From Acetobacteraceae bacterium (lineage in GTDB: Bacteria; Pseudomonadota; Alphaproteobacteria; Acetobacterales; Acetobacteraceae), in assembly GCA_020848935.1 (NCBI GenBank), contig JADLHF010000016.1:1-33728 (forward strand): DNA of 33,728 bases, given 5' to 3'. Shown here piece after piece: positions 24,378 through 32,709 of this stretch. Position numbers and translations under genes: made by a program. How positions within the stretch are numbered: the stretch's first letter is position 1; every line of letters starts with the position of its first letter. The notes beneath the pieces are model-generated. The model was given only the letters and a program-made list of their open reading frames with translations. It made no database searches and was not told where the DNA came from.

Positions 24378-24878
24378 GTAGTCGCGAACTCCGGTGCGCC
24401 GCCGGCCCGCGCGCATCGGCGCGGCAGGGGCGGCCATAAAGGCTTGCATGGAGAGGCGGCTGGTCTGACCGCAGGCAACCCGGAGGAACGATGGTGTCGC
24501 GCCGCCGAAGCGGGCTCGACGCCGCCATCCGCGCAGGGGCCGGCATCGCCGCGGGGGCGGTCCGGTCAGGCTGCGGAGGGAGCATCAACGCTTCGGTCAT
24601 CATACCCTGGGAACTGCGGGCAGGAGCCTCGCGAGAGGCGCCACCCCGGTGAAATTCATTGCCGGCCGCCCTGTTGCGGGGACAATCCCCGCCACGCGGC
24701 AGCCCCGCGCCCCGCAAGCCCCGCCACCCGGTCTGCCGCCCGGCCCGGCCTTGTGCGGCCTGCGGCTGGGGTTCGGCACGGGCACGGCGCGCGAAAGCTC
24801 GCGCAGCGCGGTTCGGTGGCACGAAGCCGGCGTGCGTCTCCCGCGGCCGGCGGCTGGTGCCGCCTTGACGGACCCATT

Positions 24879-24902
24879 CGGCCCGGTTGCTTGACCGGGC
24901 CG
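24879..24902. other. Stable 9-bp hairpin within the presumed rne leader
   Basis: CGGCCCGGT (24879-24887) and ACCGGGCCG (24894-24902) enclose a 6-nt loop. On the minus strand it would lie about 500 nt before the rne start codon. A role in RNase E self-recognition is only an inference from the E. coli precedent. Confidence 0.5.
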
Positions 24903-25092
24903 GGCCTGTCGCTGCTTGGGACTTCGTCTTGTCCGCCGGTATCCTGTGCTCTGGCCTGGCGCGGTGCCGGCTGCCATGCGCCGACCCCGGCGCGCCACCG
25001 AAGTGCGCCAAACATGGGGCAAACCCCCCGCGACTGCAAGCAGCACCGCACGCACCGCCGGCATGGCACCCACGAAACAATGGATAAGTGCC

Positions 25093-25121
25093 ATAAATCA
25101 AAACATAAGGTGACTTTTCAA
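25093..25121 (-). promoter_or_regulatory. Candidate rne promoter in an AT-rich patch
   Basis: On the minus strand TTGAAA (25121-25116) is followed after 17 nt by ATTTAT (25098-25093). The -35 matches five of six positions and the -10 only three. The patch 25075-25125 is strikingly AT-rich for this genome and probably holds the divergent promoters for rne and the amidase gene. Confidence 0.35.
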
Positions 25122-25196
25122 ACGTACTGTGCGAGCATTCCGCGTCGCTGAAACCTGGATCCCAGCGTGCCCCGGCGCGCACAGCAGGGCTTGCCC

Positions 25197-26027
25197 ATGA
25201 TTCACAGAACCAACCTCGGCCGCCGCGCTGCCCTTGCCGGCCTGTCGCTGACCTTCCTGCTGCCGTCCGGCCTGCTGCCGACTGGCAGCCCGCAGGCGGC
25301 GGGGCGGCGCAGAACCAGGGAGAAGGCCGCGCCGCTTCCCATGGTGGTGCTGGATCCCGGCCATGGCGGCAAGGACCCCGGCGCGATCGGCATCTCCGGC
25401 ACCTATGAAAAGCACGTGGCGCTGGCCGCCGCCCAGGAACTGCGCCGCCAGCTGCTCGCCACAAGGCGCTATCGCGTTGAACTCACCCGCGGCCGCGACG
25501 TGTTCATTGCGCTGGAGCGGCGGGTGGCGATCGCGCGGCGGCGGGGTGCCGCGCTGTTCGTCTCGATGCACGCCGACGCCATGCCCGACCCCGGGGTGCG
25601 CGGCGCCAGTGTCTATACCCTCAACGAAACCGCCTCGGACGGGCAGACCGCCGCGCTGGCGCAGCGCGAGAACGCCTCCGACCGGTTCGGCACGCCCAAT
25701 TTCCAAGACACCCCGCCCGAGGTTGCGCGCATCCTGGTCAGCCTGGTGCGCCAGGAGACACGCACCGGTTCGGCGCGCATGGCCAACTCGGTGGTCGCCT
25801 CGCTGGGCCGCGAGGTCAAGCTGCTGCCCAACCCGGCGCGGCATGCCAGCTTCATGGTGCTGAAGGCCGCCGACATCCCCAGCGTGCTGGTGGAGCTTGG
25901 CTTCATGTCCAATCGCGCCGACGAGGCCGACCTGCGCCGGCCGGCGCATCGCAGCAAGCTGGCCCGTGCCATGGCGCGGGCGGTGGATGCGTATTTCGCT
26001 GCCGGCGGCGAACGCCTGACCGGGTGA
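25197..26027 (+). CDS. N-acetylmuramoyl-L-alanine amidase (AmiC/Amidase_3 type)
   Basis: This 276-residue zinc amidase cleaves the bond between MurNAc and L-Ala of peptidoglycan during cell separation. Zinc ligands are H56 in LDPGHGGKD, E71 in GTYEKHVAL and H125 in SMHADA. The catalytic Glu is E233 in VELGFMSN. The N-terminus NLGRRAALAGLSLTFLLPSG resembles a twin-arginine export signal, as in E. coli AmiA and AmiC. There is no AMIN domain, so the protein is shorter than AmiC. ATG 25197 is chosen to start the signal peptide; a GTG at 25167 would add ten residues. The order rne (divergent), amidase, PBP1A, prfB is a conserved alphaproteobacterial arrangement. Confidence 0.93.
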   Translation: MIHRTNLGRRAALAGLSLTFLLPSGLLPTGSPQAAGRRRTREKAAPLPMVVLDPGHGGKDPGAIGISGTYEKHVALAAAQELRRQLLATRRYRVELTRGRDVFIALERRVAIARRRGAALFVSMHADAMPDPGVRGASVYTLNETASDGQTAALAQRENASDRFGTPNFQDTPPEVARILVSLVRQETRTGSARMANSVVASLGREVKLLPNPARHASFMVLKAADIPSVLVELGFMSNRADEADLRRPAHRSKLARAMARAVDAYFAAGGERLTG

Positions 26028-26114
26028 GCATCCGGTGGCGCGCGCGCCGGGCGGCAGGATTGTGCACGGCAGCATAGCCTGTCACGGCGCCCGTTTTCGC
26101 GCTAGAAGGCGGCC

Positions 26115-28826
26115 ATGAGCGACCGTGACCGCGCCCCGAACCTGACCGACGGGAACCAACCCATCGGGAACCTTACCGCCGGGGAGCGGCTTGCCCCGCG
26201 TACGGTCACGGCCACGCATATCGAACGCAGCGCCGCCAGGCGCGCACCACCACCGGAGCCGTCGGATGGCGATCCGCCGCCGCCGGAACGCCCGCGGCGG
26301 GCACGCGCCAAGCGTCGCCGCCGCGGGCCGATCGCGCGGCTGTTCGGCTGGCTGATGAGCCTGGCCATTGTCGGCTTCGTGGTGGCGGTGGCCGCCGGTT
26401 TCGCGGTGATCCGCCACTATGGCGCCGACCTGCCGGACCACGAGACGCTGACCCACTACCAGCCGCCGATGATGAGCCGGGTTTATGCCGGCGATTCCCG
26501 CCTGCTGGCCGAGCTCGCCACCGAGCGGCGCATCTTCGTGCCGTCCAGCGCCATTCCCGACCTGGTCAAGCGCGCCTTCATCTCGGCCGAGGACCAGAAC
26601 TTCTTCGAGCACAAGGGGGTGGACCCGATCGCCATCGCCCGCGCGGCGATCTTCGACATCATGCAGTACGGCAGCGGCAAGCGCCCGATCGGCGCCTCGA
26701 CCATCACCCAGCAGGTGGCCAAGAACATGCTGCTGAGCAACGAGGTGTCGATCCGGCGCAAGGTGCGCGAGGTGCTGCTGGCCATTTCCATCGAACAGTC
26801 GCTGAGCAAGGAACGCATCCTCGAACTCTACCTCAACGAGATCTACCTGGGTCTGCAGGCCTATGGCGTGGCCGCCGCGGCGCAATCCTATTTCAACAAG
26901 TCGCTGGACGAGCTGACCCTGCCGGAGGCGGCGTTCCTCGCCGCCTTGCCGAAGGCGCCGAACAACTATAACCCGTTCCGCTTCCCCGAGGCCGGGAAGG
27001 CCCGGCGCGACTGGGTGCTGGACCGCATGGCCGAGGACCGGGCGATCACCGCGGAGCAGGCGGCCGCGGCCAAGGCGCAGCCGATCATCGTGTCGCCGTT
27101 CCGCCGGCCGGAGACGGCGACGGCCGAGTATTTCGCCGAGGAGGTGCGCCGCCAGCTGGTGGACCGCTTCGGCGCCGAGCAGGTCACCCAGGCCGGCTAT
27201 ACCGTGCGCACCAGCCTGAATCCGGCATTGCAGGCCGAGGCCGACCGCGCGCTGCGCGACGGGCTGATGCGTTACGACCAGCGCCGGGGCCATTGGCGCG
27301 GCCCGGTCGCCCATGTCACCCTGCCGCCGCGGCAGGGCACGACGCCGCCGGCCGGCTGGCAACAGGCGCTGGCCGAAGTGCCACGCCCCTCCGGCATGCT
27401 GGCCGAGTGGCGCCTGGCCGTCGTGCTGGACGTCAGCGATGCCGAAGCCCGGCTCGGCTTCCTCGAACGCACCCCTGGCGCGCCGCCCTCGGCACCGGCG
27501 CAGCCGCGCGTGCTGGTCATGGCGATGGCCGACGCCGCCTGGGCCCGCCCGCTGGTCAACGACAAGCCCGGACCGGCGCCGCGGCGCATGGGTGATGTGG
27601 TCAAGCCCGGCGACGTGGTGATGGCCGAGCTGCTTCCGGCCGCCCCAGCCCAGGGGAGCCGCACCCCCGCCCGCGGCGAACGCCTCGCGCTGCGCCAGAT
27701 ACCCCAGGTCCAGGGCGCGCTGGTGGCGCTGGACCCCGCCACCGGGCGGGTGCTGGCGCTGTCCGGCGGCTGGAGTTTCGAGACCAGCCAGTTCAATCGC
27801 GCCACCCAGGCGATGCGCCAGCCCGGCTCCAGCTTCAAGCCGTATGTCTATCTGGCCGCCATGCAGGCCGGCATCTCGCCGTCGCAGCGCTTCCTGGACG
27901 CGCCATTCGTGCTCGACCAGGGCGCGGCGGGCAAGTGGCGGCCGGGCAACTACAGCCAGAGCTTCAGCGGGCCGGTGCCGTTGCGCGTGGCGCTGGAGAA
28001 GTCGCTGAACCTGGTCACCGTGCGGGTGGCCGACAAGGTGGGCATGGAGCGCATTGCCCAGCTGGCGATCGGCCTGGGCGTGGTGGACGACATGCCGCGG
28101 GTGCTGCCGGCAGCACTCGGCGCGGTGGAGACCACGGTGCTGCGCCAGGCCGGCGGCTATGCCAGCTTCGTGGTCGGGGGTCGGCGCGTCACCCCCTCGC
28201 TGATCGACTCGGTGCAGGACCGCGACGGCCACGTGGTCTGGCGCGCCGCGTCGCTGGAATGCGATGGCTGCGACGACCCCACCCGCCGGCCCGACCTGCA
28301 CGACCCGCGCCCGCAAGTGGTCGATGCCGCCAGCGTGTTCCAGCTGGTGACCATGCTGCAGGGCGCCGTGCAGCGCGGCACCGGCCATCCCGCGGGGATC
28401 GGCATCAAGACCGCCGTCGCCGGCAAGACCGGCACCAGCCAGGACTTCCAGGACAACTGGTTCGCCGGCTTCACGCCGGACATGGTGACCATCGTGTGGG
28501 TGGGCTTCGACACGCCGGCCAGCCTGGGCAACAACGAGACCGGCGGCGGCAACGCGGCACCGATCTTCCGTGCGTTCATGACGGCCGCCCAGCAGAACCG
28601 CCCGCCGCTGCGCTTCATCGCGCCGCCGGGCGTGACCATGGGGGCGTGGGACTCCGGTTCCGGCATGGTCACCGACGCCTTCAAGCCGGGGCAGGAGCCC
28701 GGTGCCTCCGCCGCCATCATCGGCGTCCCCGGCCAGGAAGCCCCACCGGTGCTGGGTCCCGACGGCACGCCGATCGCGCGCCCGCTGGCCGGCGGAGTCG
28801 ACAGCGCGCTGGGCGGGCTGTATTGA
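26115..28826 (+). CDS. mrcA: Penicillin-binding protein 1A, bifunctional peptidoglycan synthase
   Basis: This 903-residue class A PBP polymerises and cross-links peptidoglycan. It has a Pro/Arg-rich cytoplasmic tail (1-72), a membrane helix (about 73-98), and a GT51 domain with the catalytic Glu159 in SAEDQNFFEHKGVD, GASTITQQVAKN and ILELYLNEIYLG. An OB-like linker follows, then the transpeptidase domain with the active Ser572 in SSFK, the SLN triad in EKSLNLVTVR, and K771-TG in AGKTGTSQDF. The C-terminal 60 residues are Pro/Gly-rich and probably disordered. It follows the amidase gene after 87 nt and precedes prfB by 40 nt, so the three may share a transcript. Confidence 0.97.
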   Translation: MSDRDRAPNLTDGNQPIGNLTAGERLAPRTVTATHIERSAARRAPPPEPSDGDPPPPERPRRARAKRRRRGPIARLFGWLMSLAIVGFVVAVAAGFAVIRHYGADLPDHETLTHYQPPMMSRVYAGDSRLLAELATERRIFVPSSAIPDLVKRAFISAEDQNFFEHKGVDPIAIARAAIFDIMQYGSGKRPIGASTITQQVAKNMLLSNEVSIRRKVREVLLAISIEQSLSKERILELYLNEIYLGLQAYGVAAAAQSYFNKSLDELTLPEAAFLAALPKAPNNYNPFRFPEAGKARRDWVLDRMAEDRAITAEQAAAAKAQPIIVSPFRRPETATAEYFAEEVRRQLVDRFGAEQVTQAGYTVRTSLNPALQAEADRALRDGLMRYDQRRGHWRGPVAHVTLPPRQGTTPPAGWQQALAEVPRPSGMLAEWRLAVVLDVSDAEARLGFLERTPGAPPSAPAQPRVLVMAMADAAWARPLVNDKPGPAPRRMGDVVKPGDVVMAELLPAAPAQGSRTPARGERLALRQIPQVQGALVALDPATGRVLALSGGWSFETSQFNRATQAMRQPGSSFKPYVYLAAMQAGISPSQRFLDAPFVLDQGAAGKWRPGNYSQSFSGPVPLRVALEKSLNLVTVRVADKVGMERIAQLAIGLGVVDDMPRVLPAALGAVETTVLRQAGGYASFVVGGRRVTPSLIDSVQDRDGHVVWRAASLECDGCDDPTRRPDLHDPRPQVVDAASVFQLVTMLQGAVQRGTGHPAGIGIKTAVAGKTGTSQDFQDNWFAGFTPDMVTIVWVGFDTPASLGNNETGGGNAAPIFRAFMTAAQQNRPPLRFIAPPGVTMGAWDSGSGMVTDAFKPGQEPGASAAIIGVPGQEAPPVLGPDGTPIARPLAGGVDSALGGLY

Positions 28827-28866
28827 CCCGCGCCTCCCGCCCTCCAGATCGACCGCAGGGAACCCA

Positions 28867-29998
28867 ATGTCCGCCGAATCCACCGCGCTGAACGAGCAGA
28901 TCAAGCAGTCCGTGGCACTGCTGAGGAGGCATCTTTGACTGGGATGTCGCCCGCGCCCGGCTGGACGAACTGAACCACCGCGCCGAGGACCCGGCGCTGT
29001 GGAACGACGCCGCCGCCGCACAGGTGATGATGCGCGAGCGCAACCGCCTCGCCTCGGCGATCGAAGGGGTGGAGAAGCTGGAGCAGGACGTGGCGGACAC
29101 CACGGAACTGGTCGAGATGGCCGAAGCCGATGGCGACGCCGCCATGGCCAATGAAGGCGTGGCCGCATTGCAGGTCCTGGCCGAGGAGGCCAAGCGCCGC
29201 GAGATCGAGTCGCTGCTGTCCGGCGAGGCCGACGCGCGCGACTGCTACATGGAGATCAACGCCGGCGCCGGCGGCACCGAGGCGCAGGACTGGGCCGAGA
29301 TGCTGATGCGCATGTATGGCCGCTGGGCCGAGAAGCGCGGCTACAAGATGCAGCTGCTGGAGCAGAGCGAGGGCGAGCAGGCCGGCATCAAGTCCGTGAC
29401 GCTGCAGATCACCGGGACGAACGCCTATGGCTGGCTCAAGACCGAGGCCGGGGTGCATCGGCTGGTGCGCATCTCGCCGTTCGATTCCGCCGCGCGGCGG
29501 CAGACCAGCTTCGCCAGCGTGTGGGTGTATCCGGTGGTCGATGACACGATCGAGATCGAGATCGACCCGTCGGACCTGCGGGTGGACACCTATCGCGCCT
29601 CGGGCGCCGGCGGGCAGCACGTGAACAAGACGGAGTCGGCGATCCGCATCACCCATATCCCCAGCGGGATCGTGGTGGCGTGCCAGACCGACCGCAGCCA
29701 GCATCGCAACCGCGCCACCGCCATGGATATGCTGCGCGCGCGGATGTACGAGGCGGAGTTGCAGCGGCGCGAGGCGATTTCCGCCGCCCAGGAGAATGCC
29801 AAGACCGATATCGGCTGGGGCCATCAGATCCGCAGCTATGTGCTGGCCCCGTACCAGCTGGTGAAGGACCTGCGCACCGGGGTGGAGAAGGGCAATCCCG
29901 ACGCGGTGCTGGACGGCGACCTGGACGCCTTCATGGCCGCCGCCCTGGCCCAGCGCGTGGGCGCCACCCGCAGCGACGCCAGCGCACAGGCGCAGTAG
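28867..29998 (+). CDS. prfB: Peptide chain release factor 2, with programmed +1 frameshift
   Basis: RF2 releases the finished protein at UGA and UAA codons. The first 23 codons (28867-28935) end at an in-frame TGA (28936-28938). A +1 shift skips T28936 and continues at GAC 28937, giving [15 protein letters not shown] and the rest, 376 residues in all. The anticodon-mimic SPF motif is in [15 protein letters not shown] and the catalytic GGQ in [15 protein letters not shown]. The plain reading from an internal start at 29024 would lack the N-terminal domain. The frame ends with TAG, which RF2 itself does not read. Confidence 0.97.
28924..28939 (+). promoter_or_regulatory. prfB programmed frameshift site
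   Basis: An internal Shine-Dalgarno AGGAGG (28924-28929) is followed by three bases, then the slippery CTT TGA C (28933-28939). Order and spacing equal the E. coli site (AGGGGG, 3 nt, CTT TGA C). Slow UGA reading when RF2 is scarce favours the shift, giving autoregulation. Confidence 0.95.
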
Positions 29999-30066
29999 CG
30001 CGCCGCCGGCGCATCGGTGCAGTAACGCGCCGCCGGCGCATCGGTGCAGTAACGCGCCGCCGGCGC
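29993..30066. repeat. Tandem 27-bp repeat that duplicates the prfB stop codon
   Basis: Units of 27 bp begin at 29993, 30020 and 30047 (the last partial), each CAGTA(G/A)CGCGCCGCCGGCG and so on. The first unit contains the prfB TAG; the later units contain TAA in the same frame, since 27 is a multiple of three. Each unit also holds the small stem GCGCC/GGCGC. The 30067-30197 stretch that follows shows nothing recognisable. Confidence 0.88.
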
Positions 30067-30197
30067 GCATCGCCGTCTGTTCCGCCGCGGCCACCCCCGC
30101 GACCTCGTGCCCGGGCGCAAATATCGACCGGATCGTTTCGGACCCAGGCTATTGATGGCGAGTTGCCGCGGGAAGGCGGTTGCGGGATGCTGCGGCG

Positions 30198-30416
30198 ATG
30201 TTCGGCGCGCTGCCCGCCCTGATCGTGGATGCCGCCACCCTCTATGGCGTGGCCGGGGTGGTGGTGGCGGTCGCGTTTCTGTTTCTCGGCCTGGACCGCA
30301 TCGACCCGGCGGCGCGCGGCGCCTATGCGTTCCGCCCGCTGCTGGTGCCCGGCCTGGTGCTGCTGTGGCCGCTGGTGCTGTGGCGCTGGCGGGTGTTGGC
30401 GCGGAGCGGGCCATGA
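30198..30416 (+). CDS. Small two-helix membrane protein
   Basis: The 72-residue product has helix 1 (LIVDAATLYGVAGVVVAVAFLFLGL), a short loop DRIDPAARGAYAFRP, and helix 2 (LLVPGLVLLWPLVLWRW), with a basic C-terminus. I do not know a named family. I recall similar small proteins beside Rieske/ferric-reductase genes. ATG 30198 is chosen; TTG at 30180 with GGGAAGG upstream is an alternative. It overlaps the next gene by 4 nt (ATGA) and is the first gene of a five-gene operon, so it is probably a subunit or assembly factor of a membrane redox complex. Confidence 0.72.
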   Translation: MFGALPALIVDAATLYGVAGVVVAVAFLFLGLDRIDPAARGAYAFRPLLVPGLVLLWPLVLWRWRVLARSGP

Positions 30417-30565
30417 GGATGCGTCATCGCCGCGCCCATCGGCGCATATGGGCGGTGCTGGCGCTGGTGCTGCCGGCGCTGTTCCTGGCCGCGCTGATGC
30501 TGCGGCCCGGCCTGCCGCGGGAGGAGGCGCCGGTGCGCATCGCCCCGCCGGCGGCCCCACGATGA
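30413..30565 (+). CDS. Small single-pass membrane protein
   Basis: This 50-residue protein has a strongly basic N-terminus (MRMRHRRAHRRIW), one membrane helix (AVLALVLPALFLAALMLRPGL) and a Pro-rich periplasmic tail (PREEAPVRIAPPAAPR), so it likely has an N-in topology. It overlaps both neighbours by 4 nt, which supports it as a true gene despite its size. No family is recognised. Confidence 0.68.
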   Translation: MRMRHRRAHRRIWAVLALVLPALFLAALMLRPGLPREEAPVRIAPPAAPR

Positions 30566-31608
30566 GCGCGCGCTACACCCCGGTGGGCTGGCTGCCGTTC
30601 AAGCTGGCCTACGACGCCGTGCTGGTGGCGGCCGTGGTGGCGTACCTGACACTGTACCAGTGGGCCGGCGAGCACCTGGCCGCGGTTCGGCCGATCGACG
30701 CGCCGACCCTGGCGATGAAGGCGTACGGCAGCGGCGCCTTCCTGTTGATGACGCTGGTCCTGTGCATCGGGCCGCTCGCCCGGCTGGACCGCCGCGCGCT
30801 GCCGCTGCTGTACAACCGCCGTCATTTCGGCGTGGTCACCTGTGCCGTGGCGCTGGGCCATGCGATGCATGTGCTGGGCTGGTATTTCGCCTTCAGCCCC
30901 ACGCCGGCGTTCGAGGCGTTGCTGGGCGCGGATGCCGCGTTCGGCCAGTTGCGCGGCTTTCCGTTCATTCCCTTCGGCATCGCCGCCCTGCTGATCCTGC
31001 TGGTGCTGGCGGCCACCAGCCATGATTTCTGGCTCGCCTTCCTCGGGCCCGCGCTGTGGAAGGCGCTGCACATGGGCATCTATGCCGCCTACGGCCTGGC
31101 GGTGCTGCATGTCGCGATGGGGGCGTTGCAGGATGCCACCCATCCGCTGCCGACACTGGTGGTTGGCGCCAGCCTGGCATTGGTGACCGGCCTGCATCTT
31201 GCGGCAGGGCGGGTGCAGGCCCGGCGGGATGCGGCCGTGGCGGGGGATGCCGGCGAGGCGCCGTGGCGGATTGCCGGCCCGGCCGCATCCTTTGTCGAGG
31301 GGCGCGGCGTGGTCATCCCCGTCGATGGCGGCGAGTCGGTGGCGATCTTCCGCCATCAGGGCCGGCTGTCCGCCGTCAGCAACCTGTGCGCCCACCAGAA
31401 CGGCCCGCTGGGCGAGGGACGGGTGGTGGATGGCTGCATCACCTGCCCCTGGCACGGCTTCCAATACCGATTGGAGGATGGCTGCGCGCCGCCGCCTTAC
31501 ACGGAAAAGCTGGCCACCTACCGGCTGCGCTTGCGCGACGGCGTGGTGCTGCTGAACCCCCGGCCCAATCCGCCGGGCACGCCAGTGCCGCCGCTGGTGC
31601 TGACGTGA
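30562..31608 (+). CDS. Ferric-reductase-like membrane domain fused to a Rieske 2Fe-2S domain
   Basis: The 348-residue protein has about six membrane helices in residues 1-215, with paired histidines in the helices (GHAMHVLGWYF, HMGIYAAYGLAVLHVAM) suited to b-type heme ligation, as in the ferric reductase-like/MsrQ family. The C-terminal 110 residues form a Rieske domain with C276-x-H278 and C295-x2-H298 (LCAHQNGPLGEG and ITCPWHGFQY), the exact ligand pattern for a 2Fe-2S cluster. An electron path between the cluster and a membrane heme is inferred. The low-potential ferredoxin-like Rieske type is more likely than the bc1 type. It overlaps the genes on both sides by 4 nt. Confidence 0.88.
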   Translation: MSARYTPVGWLPFKLAYDAVLVAAVVAYLTLYQWAGEHLAAVRPIDAPTLAMKAYGSGAFLLMTLVLCIGPLARLDRRALPLLYNRRHFGVVTCAVALGHAMHVLGWYFAFSPTPAFEALLGADAAFGQLRGFPFIPFGIAALLILLVLAATSHDFWLAFLGPALWKALHMGIYAAYGLAVLHVAMGALQDATHPLPTLVVGASLALVTGLHLAAGRVQARRDAAVAGDAGEAPWRIAGPAASFVEGRGVVIPVDGGESVAIFRHQGRLSAVSNLCAHQNGPLGEGRVVDGCITCPWHGFQYRLEDGCAPPPYTEKLATYRLRLRDGVVLLNPRPNPPGTPVPPLVLT

Positions 31609-32339
31609 CCGGCGATCCCGACTTCTTCATCGGCTGGGCCGGGCGGCTGCCGGCCGGGCATGCCGGGTGGCTGCGGGGCCTGGTTGCGTCCGTCGTGGCC
31701 GGTGGGTTGCTGCTGGCCATCGCCCTGGCCCGTGCCGGCGATGATCCCGGCGGTGGCGGATCGGGCGTCGAGGTCACGCTGCAGGGCGTGCTGCGTGCGC
31801 GCCCGTACCCCACCATCACCCTGCCGCCGGATGCCGGCGGCGCGCCGGCGCGCACCGTGCTGCTGTCCGGCGGCGGAAAGGATGGCGCCCCGTTCGACCC
31901 CGTGCTGGACGGCCGCACGGTGGCGGCGAGCGGCTACCTGCTGCGCCGCGGCGCGCTGGAGATGCTCCAGGTCGGCGATCCCATTCGGGAAGCTGCCCCC
32001 GATCTGCCCGTCCCCGCGGCGGTGAAGCTCGGCACCTGGCGCATCACCGGCGAGATCTGCGATGGCAAGTGCCTGGCCGGGGCGATGCGGCCGGGCATCG
32101 GCATCATCCATCGCGCCTGTGCCAATCTTTGCGTCAGCGGCGGCGTGCCCCCGGTCTTCGTCGCCACCGCGCCGATCGAGGGGCAGACCCATCTTCTGCT
32201 GGGCGACCCCGCCGGCGGCCCGCTGGACGGGCGCTTCCGCGCGCTGACCGCCCTGCCGGTGACGCTGGAAGGCGTGGTGGAGCGGCGGGGCAGCCTGCTG
32301 GTCTTCCTGCCCGATCTCACCCGGGCGCAGCTGCGGTGA
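31605..32339 (+). CDS. Membrane-anchored protein with paired CxxxC motifs, unknown function
   Basis: The 244-residue product has one N-terminal membrane helix (LRGLVASVVAGGLLLAIALA), then a likely periplasmic domain. Its most striking part is residues 150-185: GEICDGKCLAG (C152, C156), then MRPGIG, H169 and RACANLCVSGGVPPVFV (C172, C176). I recall the pattern C-x3-C ... HR-CA--C--GG-PPVFV from conserved unknown proteins near Rieske genes. The four cysteines and the histidine could bind metal or form disulphides. GTG 31605 overlaps the upstream stop (GTGA). The operon setting suggests it is an electron-transfer partner of the Rieske fusion protein. Confidence 0.8.
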   Translation: MTGDPDFFIGWAGRLPAGHAGWLRGLVASVVAGGLLLAIALARAGDDPGGGGSGVEVTLQGVLRARPYPTITLPPDAGGAPARTVLLSGGGKDGAPFDPVLDGRTVAASGYLLRRGALEMLQVGDPIREAAPDLPVPAAVKLGTWRITGEICDGKCLAGAMRPGIGIIHRACANLCVSGGVPPVFVATAPIEGQTHLLLGDPAGGPLDGRFRALTALPVTLEGVVERRGSLLVFLPDLTRAQLR

Positions 32340-32533
32340 GCCGGCGCGAAGCGCCGTTGCGGTCAGCCGCGCTGGTGCTGCTGGCACTCGGCACGGCGGC
32401 ATCGGCCTGGATTCTGGCGGGGCTGGCGGGTGAAATTCTGGGCTCCGCGGCGTACTGGCCATTGGACCGGCTGGGCGCGGTTCTCGCCGCGCTCGCCGGG
32501 CTGGAGGCAGTACTGGCCCGCTGGCGGCAGTGA
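32336..32533 (+). CDS. Small two-helix membrane protein
   Basis: This 65-residue protein has two hydrophobic helices (AALVLLALGTAASAWILAGLAG and LDRLGAVLAALAGLEAVLA) joined by EILGSAAYWP, with basic ends. It starts at GTG 32336, overlapping the previous stop by 4 nt, and closes the operon. The family is unknown. Coupled translation and similar size to the first operon gene argue for a membrane-subunit role. Confidence 0.65.
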   Translation: MSRREAPLRSAALVLLALGTAASAWILAGLAGEILGSAAYWPLDRLGAVLAALAGLEAVLARWRQ

Positions 32534-32560
32534 TCGGGGTCTGAGGTTAGATGAGCTAGG

Positions 32561-32601
32561 CCAGGGCTCTGCCCTGGACCCGCCAGAGGCAGAGCCTCTG
32601 G
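32561..32601. terminator. Two GC hairpins after the redox operon
   Basis: CCAGGGC/GCCCTGG (32561-32577, TCT loop) and CCAGAGGC/GCCTCTGG (32583-32601, AGA loop) follow the operon by about 30 nt. They share the CCAG...CTGG-ACxCC form with the cluster after aspS and lie between convergent genes. A TAGGTTTTGC stretch follows on the plus strand. Confidence 0.6.
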
Positions 32602-32709
32602 ACTCCATTCGCTTAGGTTTTGCTTGGGGATGGGGTTCCGACGGCTTTGCCCGTCACGCGAAGGCGAGCCTCCGCCTTGCTGATTGCAGCTCGGACCCGA
32701 GGTGAGGAG

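Larger units (their letters stand above)
24378..25196. other. Long divergent spacer, probable rne 5' leader
   Basis: No gene is convincing in these 819 nt between rne (minus) and the amidase gene (plus). Frames that cross it have atypical composition and no ribosome binding sites. Most of it is likely the rne leader. RNase E autoregulates through a long structured leader in E. coli, and a comparable leader of up to about 700 nt is inferred here from the position of the promoter-like sequence at 25093-25121. Confidence 0.5.

Noticed and set aside
24378-25196. Small genes in the rne-amidase gap
   Set aside because: Several frames stay open on both strands but none has a ribosome binding site, a domain or a composition like the real genes nearby.
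26082-29168. A 1028-codon minus-strand frame opposite PBP1A and the start of prfB
   Set aside because: PBP1A has all catalytic motifs on the plus strand. The antisense frame is Arg/His/Gly-rich and motif-free.
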